From positions 1 through 26,900 of the forward strand of contig JBLMYS010000248.1 of assembly GCA_050258415.1 (NCBI GenBank): DNA of 26,900 bases, read 5' to 3'. Position 1 is the first letter of the stretch. Every line of letters begins with the position of its first letter. The DNA comes from JAAXKN01 sp050258415. GTDB taxonomy: Bacteria; Bacteroidota; Ignavibacteria; Ignavibacteriales; SURF-24. Position numbers and translations under genes: made by a program. Of the stretch, positions 1-6,593 are shown piece by piece. Under the pieces are notes generated by a model. The model ran no database searches. It was given only the letters and a program-made list of their open reading frames with translations, and was not told where the DNA came from.

Positions 1-2
1 TA

Positions 3-1001
3 TTCTGTGCCATAACTCTTCTTATCATAGCAGGATGCAAGGAAAACGTTTCAGAACCTGTAAAACTTCCAAACGGCAGAAGAGACTACACATGGACAAT
101 TGATACGGTAAAATTCCCTCCAAATGAAATTTCTGAGTTTGGAAGAATTTCGGGCAGCTCTCCAAACGACATCTGGGTTACATGTCACAATACGAGTGAC
201 TTGAGATATGACATCTGGCATTTTGACGGCAAGTCGTGGAAACCTTATGCACTTCCCAAAATCGGAGATGCATTTGGGGTTCTCTCCCTTAGTCCAAACA
301 ATGTATGGATCGGTACAGTTGCGGGGTCCATATGGCATTATGACGGAGTAAGCTGGAAGGAATCTGGTCCATTTAAGCTTGAGGGTTATGACAATATAAT
401 TATTGAAGGTATATGGGGCAGAAGTCCGAGTGATTTGTATGCCTATGGAGCAGCATGGGTTTTTAATAAAGATGTGCATAAAGCTGTCATTTTACATTTT
501 AACGGTGATACCTGGAACTTCATGGAGTTCCCTGATATAAGGACGGATTTCATTAATCTTCGTAAAAGATACAGTACAGGAGAGATATTTGTCCTGGGCT
601 CAGAGGGAGTAGAGTATAATCTATATCTCCTGAAGGGCAACACTCTTACGGAATTTGGTAAGGGAAGGTATTGCAGCCTAAACAGCATTGGTGACGAGGT
701 TTATTTCTCCATGGATAATATTATTTATAAGTATAAAAATGGGTTAAATAAATGGCTGGATCTCTCAGGTACTTCTTATAAGTTCCGGGTCTGGGGCAGG
801 TCGGAAAGCGATTTCTTCGGTATGACGGATAACTATGTTTTAGGCCATTATAACGGCTCTGACTTCAAGGAAATGTATCATCTGCCTAATTATTCACCTA
901 TTACAAATGCTTTAATTTTTGATAAGGAAGTGTTTTTCTTGATTCTCCCTAATCAGGCAAAGGAAAATCATATTCTCAGGGGAAAATTAAATGAGAATTA
1001 A
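3..1001 (+). CDS. Beta-propeller-like lipoprotein, 5' end cut by window edge
   Basis: The frame is open back to base 3 with no start codon, so the gene begins before the window. The first visible residues end in LLIIAGC, a lipobox, so only the first part of the signal peptide is missing. The mature protein starts near the cysteine and soon shows RRDYTWTIDT, the same motif found after the lipobox of the next gene. The body has degenerate repeats of the form G.SPNDIWV, LSPNNVWIG, WGRSPSDLYAYG and WGRSESDFFG, each followed by a 'hyndg'-like strand (IWHFDGKSW, IWHYDGVSW). This is the pattern of propeller-type surface lipoproteins common in Ignavibacteria and myxobacteria and often misnamed glucosyltransferases. 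No catalytic motif is visible. It is probably anchored to the outer membrane. It is a tandem paralogue of the next gene. Function unknown; the lipoprotein and repeat assignment is well supported. Confidence 0.8.
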   Translation, partial: FCAITLLIIAGCKENVSEPVKLPNGRRDYTWTIDTVKFPPNEISEFGRISGSSPNDIWVTCHNTSDLRYDIWHFDGKSWKPYALPKIGDAFGVLSLSPNNVWIGTVAGSIWHYDGVSWKESGPFKLEGYDNIIIEGIWGRSPSDLYAYGAAWVFNKDVHKAVILHFNGDTWNFMEFPDIRTDFINLRKRYSTGEIFVLGSEGVEYNLYLLKGNTLTEFGKGRYCSLNSIGDEVYFSMDNIIYKYKNGLNKWLDLSGTSYKFRVWGRSESDFFGMTDNYVLGHYNGSDFKEMYHLPNYSPITNALIFDKEVFFLILPNQAKENHILRGKLNEN

Positions 1002-1013
1002 AATCTGTTTAAC

Positions 1014-1045
1014 GGGAAAATATACATGAACCGTTTTCCCAATTT
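1014..1045 (+). terminator. Weak hairpin after the first lipoprotein gene
   Basis: A 7-bp inverted repeat, GGGAAAA at 1014-1020 and TTTTCCC at 1034-1040, is followed by AATTTTT. The stem is short and AT-rich, so this is only a possible Rho-independent terminator between the two paralogous lipoprotein genes. Confidence 0.3.
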
Positions 1046-1129
1046 TTCCACAAAATTTTCCGAAAACGACTCTCGTTACCATATATATTATGTAAGTTTA
1101 CCTGTTACATTAAACTCTCTTAAAACGGC

Positions 1130-2158
1130 ATGAAAAAAATACTTGGATCAATTACACTATTAATTCTACTGATTTTTAATCTTTCCTGCAGTAAAGATCC
1201 TGTCACAAGTGAAGAGGTTGACAACTCCACTCCGGGAAGGAGGGATTACACATGGACCGTTGATACACTCAAAGGCGAGTGGCACGCTTACATTTCAGGA
1301 CTCTGGGGTTCAGATCCTAATGACCTCTGGGCTGTTGGAAGCGCTGGGGCGACTATTGATGCCATATGGCACTTCGATGGAGAAAAATGGGAGCAGAAGT
1401 GGCCCGGGATTTCAAGCAATTTAATGAGTGTATGCGGATTTGCACAAAATAACGTCTGGGCTGTCGGTGCTCCGGGGGATCAGATCTATAAGTTTGACGG
1501 GAATTTATGGGAAGCTGCGGCAACACTGAGCATTCCCGGCTATATACCGGGATTTAATCAAATCTGGGGTGATGCTCCATACAGTATTTTTGCTGTAGGA
1601 GGTGCTGAATCAACTGAGGGCAAGTCTTATAAAGGAATAATCGCAACCTTTTACGGAAATGTGTGGAGCGTATTAGATATCCCTGATCTAAGGGTCGGCT
1701 TTACCGGCATAAAAAGAGGAATAAAGGAAAGCTCCAATTTCTTCTTATCGGCTACACGTTATGAGAAAACAGGGGATATTTACAAGATCTATTTGTATGA
1801 CAGTAAGTCATTAAAGGAATTATACAGCGGGACGGATTTGGCAACGGTCAATGAAGTTGACGGACAGGCATTTATAGTAATTGGGAAAAAGGTTTATAAG
1901 TATCAGGATAATAAACTGGTCCTCTGGAAGGATTTCAGCGGGACACAATTTGCTGGACTGATGTATGGCAGAAGCACAAAAGACTTTTTCTCAGAAGGAT
2001 ACAACGGTCTTATGCACTACAACGGTACGGACATAGAAACAATCTACCCTACGGATATGGGTGTCTGGGCAATGGCAATATTCCCGAATGACATACTCTT
2101 TGCTGGAAATAAAGGCGGCATTTCAATAATGGTTCATGGAAAACTGAAACAGAGGTAA
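1130..2158 (+). CDS. Beta-propeller-like lipoprotein, complete paralogue of the preceding gene
   Basis: A 342-residue protein with a lipoprotein signal peptide (MKKILG then a hydrophobic stretch ending LSC at about residue 20). After the lipobox comes GRRDYTWTVDTL, shared with the gene upstream. The body carries repeats such as GLWGSDPNDLWAVG, FAQNNVWAVG, IWGDAPYSIFAVG and MYGRSTKDFFSEG, spaced roughly as propeller blades, each followed by an aromatic strand (IWHFDGEKW, IYKFDGNLW, LMHYNGTDI). These W/G/N/D repeats resemble the WGSSPNDVWAVG blades of FCB and myxobacterial surface lipoproteins. No enzyme motif is seen. The next gene starts 5 bases after the stop, so the two are probably co-transcribed. 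Likely an outer-membrane-anchored or surface-exposed binding protein; ligand unknown. Confidence 0.83.
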   Translation: MKKILGSITLLILLIFNLSCSKDPVTSEEVDNSTPGRRDYTWTVDTLKGEWHAYISGLWGSDPNDLWAVGSAGATIDAIWHFDGEKWEQKWPGISSNLMSVCGFAQNNVWAVGAPGDQIYKFDGNLWEAAATLSIPGYIPGFNQIWGDAPYSIFAVGGAESTEGKSYKGIIATFYGNVWSVLDIPDLRVGFTGIKRGIKESSNFFLSATRYEKTGDIYKIYLYDSKSLKELYSGTDLATVNEVDGQAFIVIGKKVYKYQDNKLVLWKDFSGTQFAGLMYGRSTKDFFSEGYNGLMHYNGTDIETIYPTDMGVWAMAIFPNDILFAGNKGGISIMVHGKLKQR

Positions 2159-2163
2159 ATTGA

Positions 2164-2709
2164 ATGATTAAACTGAAAATTGGAAACTTACACTTTTCAA
2201 TCAAAATGGCAGTATCCTGGCTTCCCGCCTTTCTTTTGCTGATAGCTTTATCCGGATGTGCCAGCACGACTGATATTGGGAAATATCAGAATAAGGATGA
2301 ATACTTTAACACAATAAACGAACAGTCTAAAGACAGATATGCCCTGATTACATTACTTGATGGGCAGGCCTTCAGGGTTCATAACCTGAATATAGGAACT
2401 GATACTACTTCATGGTCAGATGACAAAGCAGATGATAGAATATCCATTCAGACCAGTAAGCTATATTCCATACAGGTTACGGACAGGATTGGAGGTCTAA
2501 CACATGGCCTCGTTTACGGAATTCTGGCCGGAGCCCTGGCGGGTGCTTCTTATGCTCTTTTAATAGGTAAAACCTCAGAGGTGCAGGAGCCGCCTGTTTT
2601 ACTTGGAGCCATAGGCGGCGCTTTGGTCGGTGCTGTTTCCGGTACAATAATAGGAGTTACTGTTGGAGAACCCTCTTATTTTATTATCAATCAAAGGGAA
2701 TCTAAATAA
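2164..2709 (+). CDS. Small lipoprotein with C-terminal glycine-zipper region
   Basis: A 181-residue protein with a signal peptide ending LIALSGC near residue 32. An internal ATG at 2206 would give a more typical short leader (MAVSWLPAF...), so the true start may be there. The middle is a polar domain of about 75 residues (KDRYALITLLDGQAFRVHNL, then a serine/threonine/aspartate segment). The C-terminal third has two Gly/Ala-rich hydrophobic stretches (GLVYGILAGALAGASYALL and LLGAIGGALVGAVSGTIIG) in a glycine-zipper pattern typical of small outer-membrane-associated lipoproteins. It lies 5 bases after the propeller lipoprotein gene and before a strong terminator, so it closes that operon. No specific family recognised. 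Confidence 0.75.
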   Translation: MIKLKIGNLHFSIKMAVSWLPAFLLLIALSGCASTTDIGKYQNKDEYFNTINEQSKDRYALITLLDGQAFRVHNLNIGTDTTSWSDDKADDRISIQTSKLYSIQVTDRIGGLTHGLVYGILAGALAGASYALLIGKTSEVQEPPVLLGAIGGALVGAVSGTIIGVTVGEPSYFIINQRESK

Positions 2710-2802
2710 AAATAACAAAAGAATTACTATGTGCCTGTCCTGTAAGCCGCCATTCTAAGGTCAGAGTGCACAAAATCCTACTCTTTCCGCCAAAGAAAGA
2801 AT

Positions 2803-2842
2803 AAAGCCCGGGAACAGAATAAAACTGATCCCGGGCTTTTTG
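2803..2842 (+). terminator. Strong Rho-independent terminator
   Basis: A perfect 11-bp stem, AAAGCCCGGGA at 2803-2813 and TCCCGGGCTTT at 2829-2839, has a 15-base loop and runs into TTTTTG. It closes the lipoprotein operon. The A-rich left flank gives it some bidirectional character. Confidence 0.88.
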
Positions 2843-2949
2843 TATTCTATGAAGTGAAAAGCTTTAGAAATAGTACATATTCCACTCAGTGAGGCATAAA
2901 ATAAGGAGTTTGGAATATTGTATCTCCTTCTGAATTCAGCCTCAAACAA
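2843..2949. other. Non-coding spacer between terminator and palindromic repeat
   Basis: AT-rich DNA between the terminator and the repeat. The only reading frame is a short minus-strand one that also runs across the terminator hairpin. No gene, RNA or clear regulatory motif is seen. The gene-free stretch from 2710 to 3183 therefore holds the terminator, this spacer, the repeat at 2950-3060 and a candidate promoter. Confidence 0.5.
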
Positions 2950-3060
2950 AATGAAATGTGATCATTTAGAACTACGCAATAACTAAGTCCTTCGGAGAAG
3001 GACGTAACCTTAGTAGCCCAGGGTCTCAAATCCCCGTAGGGGATGTAGACACCCTGGGTA
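2950..3060 (+). repeat. Solitary REP-like structured palindromic repeat (copy 1 of 3)
   Basis: This shares a layout with the two arms around the transposase at 22.7-23.3 kb. A lead-in ends TTTAGAACTACGCA. A first hairpin has GTCCTTC at 2987-2993, loop GGA, and GAAGGAC at 2997-3003. A linker GTAACCTTAGTAG follows. A second, nested hairpin has outer CCCAGGGT 3017-3024 paired with ACCCTGGG 3051-3058 and inner CCCC 3032-3035 paired with GGGG 3039-3042. It has no transposase of its own, so it looks like a dispersed non-autonomous member. It sits between the upstream terminator and the glutamate dehydrogenase promoter. Confidence 0.75.
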
Positions 3061-3107
3061 TGATTGAATCCCCCCCGCCTCTGCCTTCCCGTCGAACCTC
3101 GAACCCA

Positions 3108-3139
3108 TTTGGATTTTTACCCTTTTTTTGATATTGTTG
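3108..3139 (+). promoter_or_regulatory. Candidate Bacteroidetes-type promoter for glutamate dehydrogenase
   Basis: TTTG at 3108-3111 is followed after 20 bases by TATTGTTG at 3132-3139, one base off the TAnnTTTG -7 consensus. The expected transcript start is near 3146, about 40 bases before the ATG at 3184. This placement argues against the longer reading frame that starts at 3064. Confidence 0.45.
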
Positions 3140-3183
3140 CGTGTAACTTCCTGGAATATTTTTATATTATAGAGAAGTTTAAT

Positions 3184-4479
3184 ATGGAGTTTAATAAGAT
3201 GGAACATACTTATAAAGAACCCGCTCCTATTACCGATAAAATGAATCCGTTTGAATCTATGATGGCCCGCTTTGAGAAAGCAGCTCAAATCCTCGGCCTT
3301 GAAAATGGTGCATATCAATACTTAAAGTCTCCTGTTAAGCAGGTAATTACCTCAATCCCTATAATAATGGATAATGGCAATATCCAGGTCTTCGAAGGCT
3401 ACCGCGTAATCCATAACGATATTCTGGGGCCTTCAAAAGGAGGGCTGCGCTTTGCTCCCGACGTCACACTGGACGAAATGAAAGCCCTGGCAGCCTGGAT
3501 GACTTGGAAATGCGCCGTGGTCAATATCCCTTTCGGAGGCGCCAAGGGCGGTATCAGATGCGATCCTTCGAAACTCAGCATGAATGAGCTCGAAAAACTG
3601 ACCCGCAGGTTTACTTCAAACATGCTGGACATTTTCGGCCCCGAAAAGGATATCCCTGCTCCCGATATGAATACTAATGAGCAGGTTATGGCCTGGGTTA
3701 TGGATACCTACAGCATGCATACAAAAACCACTACCAGGGCAGTGGTTACGGGTAAACCGCTCATCCTGGGTGGCTCACTCGGTAGAAGAGAGGCTACAGG
3801 AAGGGGCGTTATGATGGTTTCCATCGCAGCCCTGAAGAAAACGGGCCTTAACCCCGAAGGCGCAACAGCTGTCGTCCAGGGCTTCGGTAACGTCGGAAGC
3901 GTCTCGGCTCAGCTCCTGCACGAAAAGGGGATTAAAATTGTGGGCCTGGGTGACATAAGCGGCGCAATCTATAATAAAAAGGGGATCAGTATCCCTCGCG
4001 TAATGGAGTACATTAAGAAAAATAAAGTGCTCGCCGGATTCCCGGAAACTGAGCCCATAACAAATGAGGAGCTGCTTGAACTCCCATGCGACGTGCTCGT
4101 CCCGGCTGCTAAAGAGGACCAGATTACTAAATATAACGCCCGGAACCTCCGCTGTAAAATAATTACTGAAGGCGCTAACGGACCGACTACCGCTGCGGCC
4201 GACCCGATACTGGAGGACAAGGGAATCCTCGTTATTCCCGATATCCTCGCCAATGCGGGCGGGGTTACTGTCTCTTACTTTGAATGGGTGCAGGACCGGA
4301 CCGGCTATTTCTGGTCGCTTGAGCGCGTAAACAAGCGCCTTGAGAGAATGATGCATGAGGCTTTTGATAACGTCTATCATCATGCCGAAACTTATAAGGT
4401 ATCCTTAAGACTTGGCGCCTATGTTCTGGCAATTAATAAAGTGGCCAATACTCTGAAAATACGCGGCATCTATGGCTGA
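3184..4479 (+). CDS. gdhA: Glu/Leu/Phe/Val dehydrogenase family, probable NAD-linked glutamate dehydrogenase
   Basis: A 431-residue cytoplasmic enzyme for reversible oxidative deamination of glutamate to 2-oxoglutarate and ammonium, linking nitrogen and carbon metabolism. The N-terminal substrate domain has GPSKGGLRF (Lys85), PFGGAKGGI (catalytic Lys121) and PAPDMNT (Asp161). The C-terminal Rossmann domain has QGFGNVGS near residues 232-239. An aspartate ends its second strand (GLGDISG, about residue 257), which favours NAD over NADP. Length fits the hexameric family of roughly 410-430 residues. The frame extends upstream to 3064, but that extension is repeat-derived and lies over the candidate promoter. 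ATG 3184 is preferred; ATG 3199 is an alternative. A branched-chain or phenylalanine dehydrogenase is less likely given the length and motifs. Confidence 0.93.
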   Translation: MEFNKMEHTYKEPAPITDKMNPFESMMARFEKAAQILGLENGAYQYLKSPVKQVITSIPIIMDNGNIQVFEGYRVIHNDILGPSKGGLRFAPDVTLDEMKALAAWMTWKCAVVNIPFGGAKGGIRCDPSKLSMNELEKLTRRFTSNMLDIFGPEKDIPAPDMNTNEQVMAWVMDTYSMHTKTTTRAVVTGKPLILGGSLGRREATGRGVMMVSIAALKKTGLNPEGATAVVQGFGNVGSVSAQLLHEKGIKIVGLGDISGAIYNKKGISIPRVMEYIKKNKVLAGFPETEPITNEELLELPCDVLVPAAKEDQITKYNARNLRCKIITEGANGPTTAAADPILEDKGILVIPDILANAGGVTVSYFEWVQDRTGYFWSLERVNKRLERMMHEAFDNVYHHAETYKVSLRLGAYVLAINKVANTLKIRGIYG

Positions 4480-4524
4480 AACTAATTCCGGCAGAAAAAG
4501 AGTCTATCATTAAAAGTGAGTGAA

Positions 4525-5202
4525 ATGAATTTTTATAAAAGGAGAATGAAAGTACAAACAGGAAAATTTAACTTCTTTTGGACTTTTTCATTGAAAGGGC
4601 TTAAGGCTTTTGTGGCTTTAAGCCTCTATTTTTGCCTTCTCGTACCCCAGGAGGCCTTTTCTCAGAGCCAAACCAATCTCGAAATATTCTACAGACTGGC
4701 CGATTCTTCAGTCGTAAAGATTATTAAAGCAATTCCCAAAGAGGACGCAAAGCTTTTTCTTAGGCTTAATATCCCCGAAGGCTACACGGTCTTCAGAAAC
4801 AGGATTATTCAGGATTTCCGGAAGGAAGGTAAAGAAGTCCTGCTTGCCGGCGACAGCCTTTCCAATTCTCTGGATCTTGCTATCGACAGGGCGAATGTAA
4901 CCTATTCAGATCTTTTCCGCAAAGGGCTCTTCGGAAACTATAGATCAGAACGAACTCTGAGCTTTGGCGGCAGTTACGTTTTGGCTTCCAGGGGAATGGT
5001 TAGAAAGACCGACAACTTCAGTATTACGCTAAAGGATACAGTTCTATTTGATGAAATGCGCCAGCTGGAAAACCCCTCAATCCCTTTTACACAGGGGAAT
5101 TTACCTTCGGAACCTTTGTTTTCTACGCTTTGGGAGCCTGTTGTGGCACTGGGAACCGCGGCCGTTGCCGTCTACCTCTTCTTTACCGTGAGAAGCAAAT
5201 AA
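4525..5202 (+). CDS. Exported protein of unknown function with C-terminal membrane segment
   Basis: About 225 residues. After a basic start comes a hydrophobic signal segment (LKAFVALSLYFCLLVPQEAFS) with a likely cleavage at AFSQS. The body of about 140 residues (LADSSVVKIIKAIP, LFLRLNIPEGYTVFRNRI, LDLAIDRANVTYSDLFRK) looks mixed alpha/beta. The C-terminus has a hydrophobic segment (PVVALGTAAVAVYLFFTV) followed by RSK, consistent with a membrane anchor with the body in the periplasm. Starts at GTG 4516, ATG 4525 and ATG 4546 are all in frame; none has a clear ribosome binding site at good spacing, and 4525 was chosen. It follows glutamate dehydrogenase by 45 bases. I do not recognise the family. 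Confidence 0.7.
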   Translation: MNFYKRRMKVQTGKFNFFWTFSLKGLKAFVALSLYFCLLVPQEAFSQSQTNLEIFYRLADSSVVKIIKAIPKEDAKLFLRLNIPEGYTVFRNRIIQDFRKEGKEVLLAGDSLSNSLDLAIDRANVTYSDLFRKGLFGNYRSERTLSFGGSYVLASRGMVRKTDNFSITLKDTVLFDEMRQLENPSIPFTQGNLPSEPLFSTLWEPVVALGTAAVAVYLFFTVRSK

Positions 5203-5286
5203 CCGGGGAAAAACCCCCCTTGCAGGAACTTATTTTGCGACTGCGGTTTATAATCTGTGCGGCTTTGGTTATGAAAAACTTTTGCC

Positions 5287-5317
5287 TTTGAAGATGGCGC
5301 ATTTTTCTTTAATTTTG
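5287..5317 (+). promoter_or_regulatory. Bacteroidetes-type promoter in front of the bamD-ccmF block
   Basis: TTTG at 5287-5290 and TAATTTTG at 5310-5317 are 19 bases apart, an exact match to TTTG-N19-21-TAnnTTTG, the -33/-7 consensus of the Bacteroidota housekeeping sigma factor. The transcript would begin near 5324, about 30 bases before the ATG at 5353. Confidence 0.6.
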
Positions 5318-5352
5318 TTAATTATCTATTACTTAATCAATACTTTGGATAT

Positions 5353-6099
5353 ATGAAAAAACTTTTGGCTTTGGTTATTTTATCTGTTGCCTTATGGGGC
5401 TGCTCCAGCACCGTAAACACAACAAACATGAATGCAGATGAACATCTGAACTATGCAATGAAACTCTTTAATGATGGCGATTATCAGGAATCTATAAATG
5501 AATTCCAGGCCATTCTCCTGCAGTTTCCCGGCAGTACTGTTACAGATCAGGCTCAGTACTACTTAGCTGAAAGCCATTTCAAAAGAGGTGAATATATCCT
5601 TGCTGCATACGAATACAGCCGCCTGATTAAAGATATCCCCGCAAGCAAACTTGTCCCGCAGGCACAGTTCCAGCTTGCTGAATCCTATTATAAGCTTTCT
5701 CCTGATTTCCAGCTCGACCAGCGCTATACAAATAAAAGCATCGAGGAATTTCAGGCATTTGTAGATTTCTTCCCCACAGACCCCAGGGTGCCTGAGGCAG
5801 AAAAGAAAATTAAAGAGCTGAATGACAAACTGGCTGAAAAGGAATTCCATACGGCGGAAATTTATGAGAAAATGGAATATTACGACGCGGCTATTTATTA
5901 CTATAACATAGTTACCGATACATATCACGATTCTAAATTCGCACCTGATGCACAGTTTAACAAAATCAGAACACTCGTTCAGATCAAGGAAAATAAGACC
6001 GCGCTCAAGGAAATTGCCTCATTCTTACAGAGGTATCCTTCAGACGGGAACGTAACTGCAATAAAGAAACTTCAGGAAACTCTAAACAAAAACGGTTGA
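5353..6099 (+). CDS. bamD: BamD-like outer-membrane assembly lipoprotein with TPR repeats
   Basis: A 248-residue lipoprotein; the signal peptide ends VALWGC at residue 17, followed by SS, which does not favour inner-membrane retention. The body is a run of tetratricopeptide repeats: HLNYAMKLFNDGDYQESINEFQ, then AQYYLAESHFKRGEYILAAYEYSRLI, AQFQLAESYYKL, and a later EIYEKMEYYDAAIYYYNIV. This is the BamD/YfiO layout; length is close to the usual 240-270. BamD is the essential lipoprotein partner of BamA in inserting beta-barrel proteins into the outer membrane. It heads a run of closely packed genes that ends with ccmF and has its own promoter candidate at 5287-5317. A generic TPR lipoprotein is the alternative, but the repeat order fits BamD well. 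Confidence 0.88.
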   Translation: MKKLLALVILSVALWGCSSTVNTTNMNADEHLNYAMKLFNDGDYQESINEFQAILLQFPGSTVTDQAQYYLAESHFKRGEYILAAYEYSRLIKDIPASKLVPQAQFQLAESYYKLSPDFQLDQRYTNKSIEEFQAFVDFFPTDPRVPEAEKKIKELNDKLAEKEFHTAEIYEKMEYYDAAIYYYNIVTDTYHDSKFAPDAQFNKIRTLVQIKENKTALKEIASFLQRYPSDGNVTAIKKLQETLNKNG

Positions 6100-6110
6100 G
6101 CTCAAAAATA

Positions 6111-6593
6111 ATGGAAACTGAGGGAAAGAAGGCTTCTGACTCTATAATTACTATGACCGAACTGGTCCTGCCTAATCATACTAACCAGCTGGGCAACCTC
6201 CTGGGCGGTCAGCTTATGCACTGGATTGATATCTGTGCTGCTATGTCTGCTGCAAAACATACCAATAGGGTTTGCGTTACCGCCTCAGTCGACAGAATAG
6301 ATTTTCACCACCCTATTAAACTTGGGGATGCCGTAACTTTAACCGCCTGCGTCAACAGGGTTTTTAATACTTCACTCGAAATACAGGTCGAGGTTTTTGC
6401 CGAAAGCTTCAGAAAAGGAACCAGGGTGCATGCTAATTCAGCATACCTGACCTTTGTTTCTGTCGACGAAGAGGTCAGACCCGTAAAGGCCGCTAAGGTT
6501 ATTCCGGAAACTGAAGATGAAATACGCCGCTATAATGAAGCTTTACAGAGAAGGGACAATAGACTTAAAACACGTAACCTTAACAGCAATTAG
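6111..6593 (+). CDS. Acyl-CoA thioesterase, hot-dog fold (YciA/BACH type)
   Basis: About 160 residues with a single hot-dog domain. Characteristic segments are LVLPNHTNQLGNLLGGQLMHWID (Asn and Gly-Gly-Gln near the central helix), the following AMSAAKHTNRVCVTASVDRIDF, and HPIKLGDAVTLTACVNRVFNTSLEIQVEV. These match cytosolic acyl-CoA hydrolases that cleave acyl-CoA to free fatty acid and CoA. Substrate chain length cannot be read from the sequence. The frame also offers TTG at 6096 overlapping the bamD stop, but ATG 6111 is preferred. The 3' end overlaps the next gene's start by about 60 bases. Position in the operon suggests co-transcription rather than functional linkage to BamD. Confidence 0.88.
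   Translation: METEGKKASDSIITMTELVLPNHTNQLGNLLGGQLMHWIDICAAMSAAKHTNRVCVTASVDRIDFHHPIKLGDAVTLTACVNRVFNTSLEIQVEVFAESFRKGTRVHANSAYLTFVSVDEEVRPVKAAKVIPETEDEIRRYNEALQRRDNRLKTRNLNSN

Noticed and set aside
51..479. Minus-strand frame of 142 codons at the left edge
   Set aside because: It is antisense to the propeller lipoprotein gene and its product looks like a non-coding translation with no domain or signal.
2761..2949. Minus-strand frame of 62 codons
   Set aside because: It crosses the strong terminator hairpin and has no start context or domain.
3064..3183. Upstream extension of glutamate dehydrogenase by 40 codons
   Set aside because: The extension translates DNA next to the palindromic repeat, covers a candidate promoter and adds residues not found in the family; ATG 3184 gives the usual length.
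3775..4383. Long minus-strand reading frame (202 codons) opposite glutamate dehydrogenase
   Set aside because: It is antisense to a firmly identified enzyme gene and has no recognisable domain; long antisense frames opposite this gene family are a known annotation trap.
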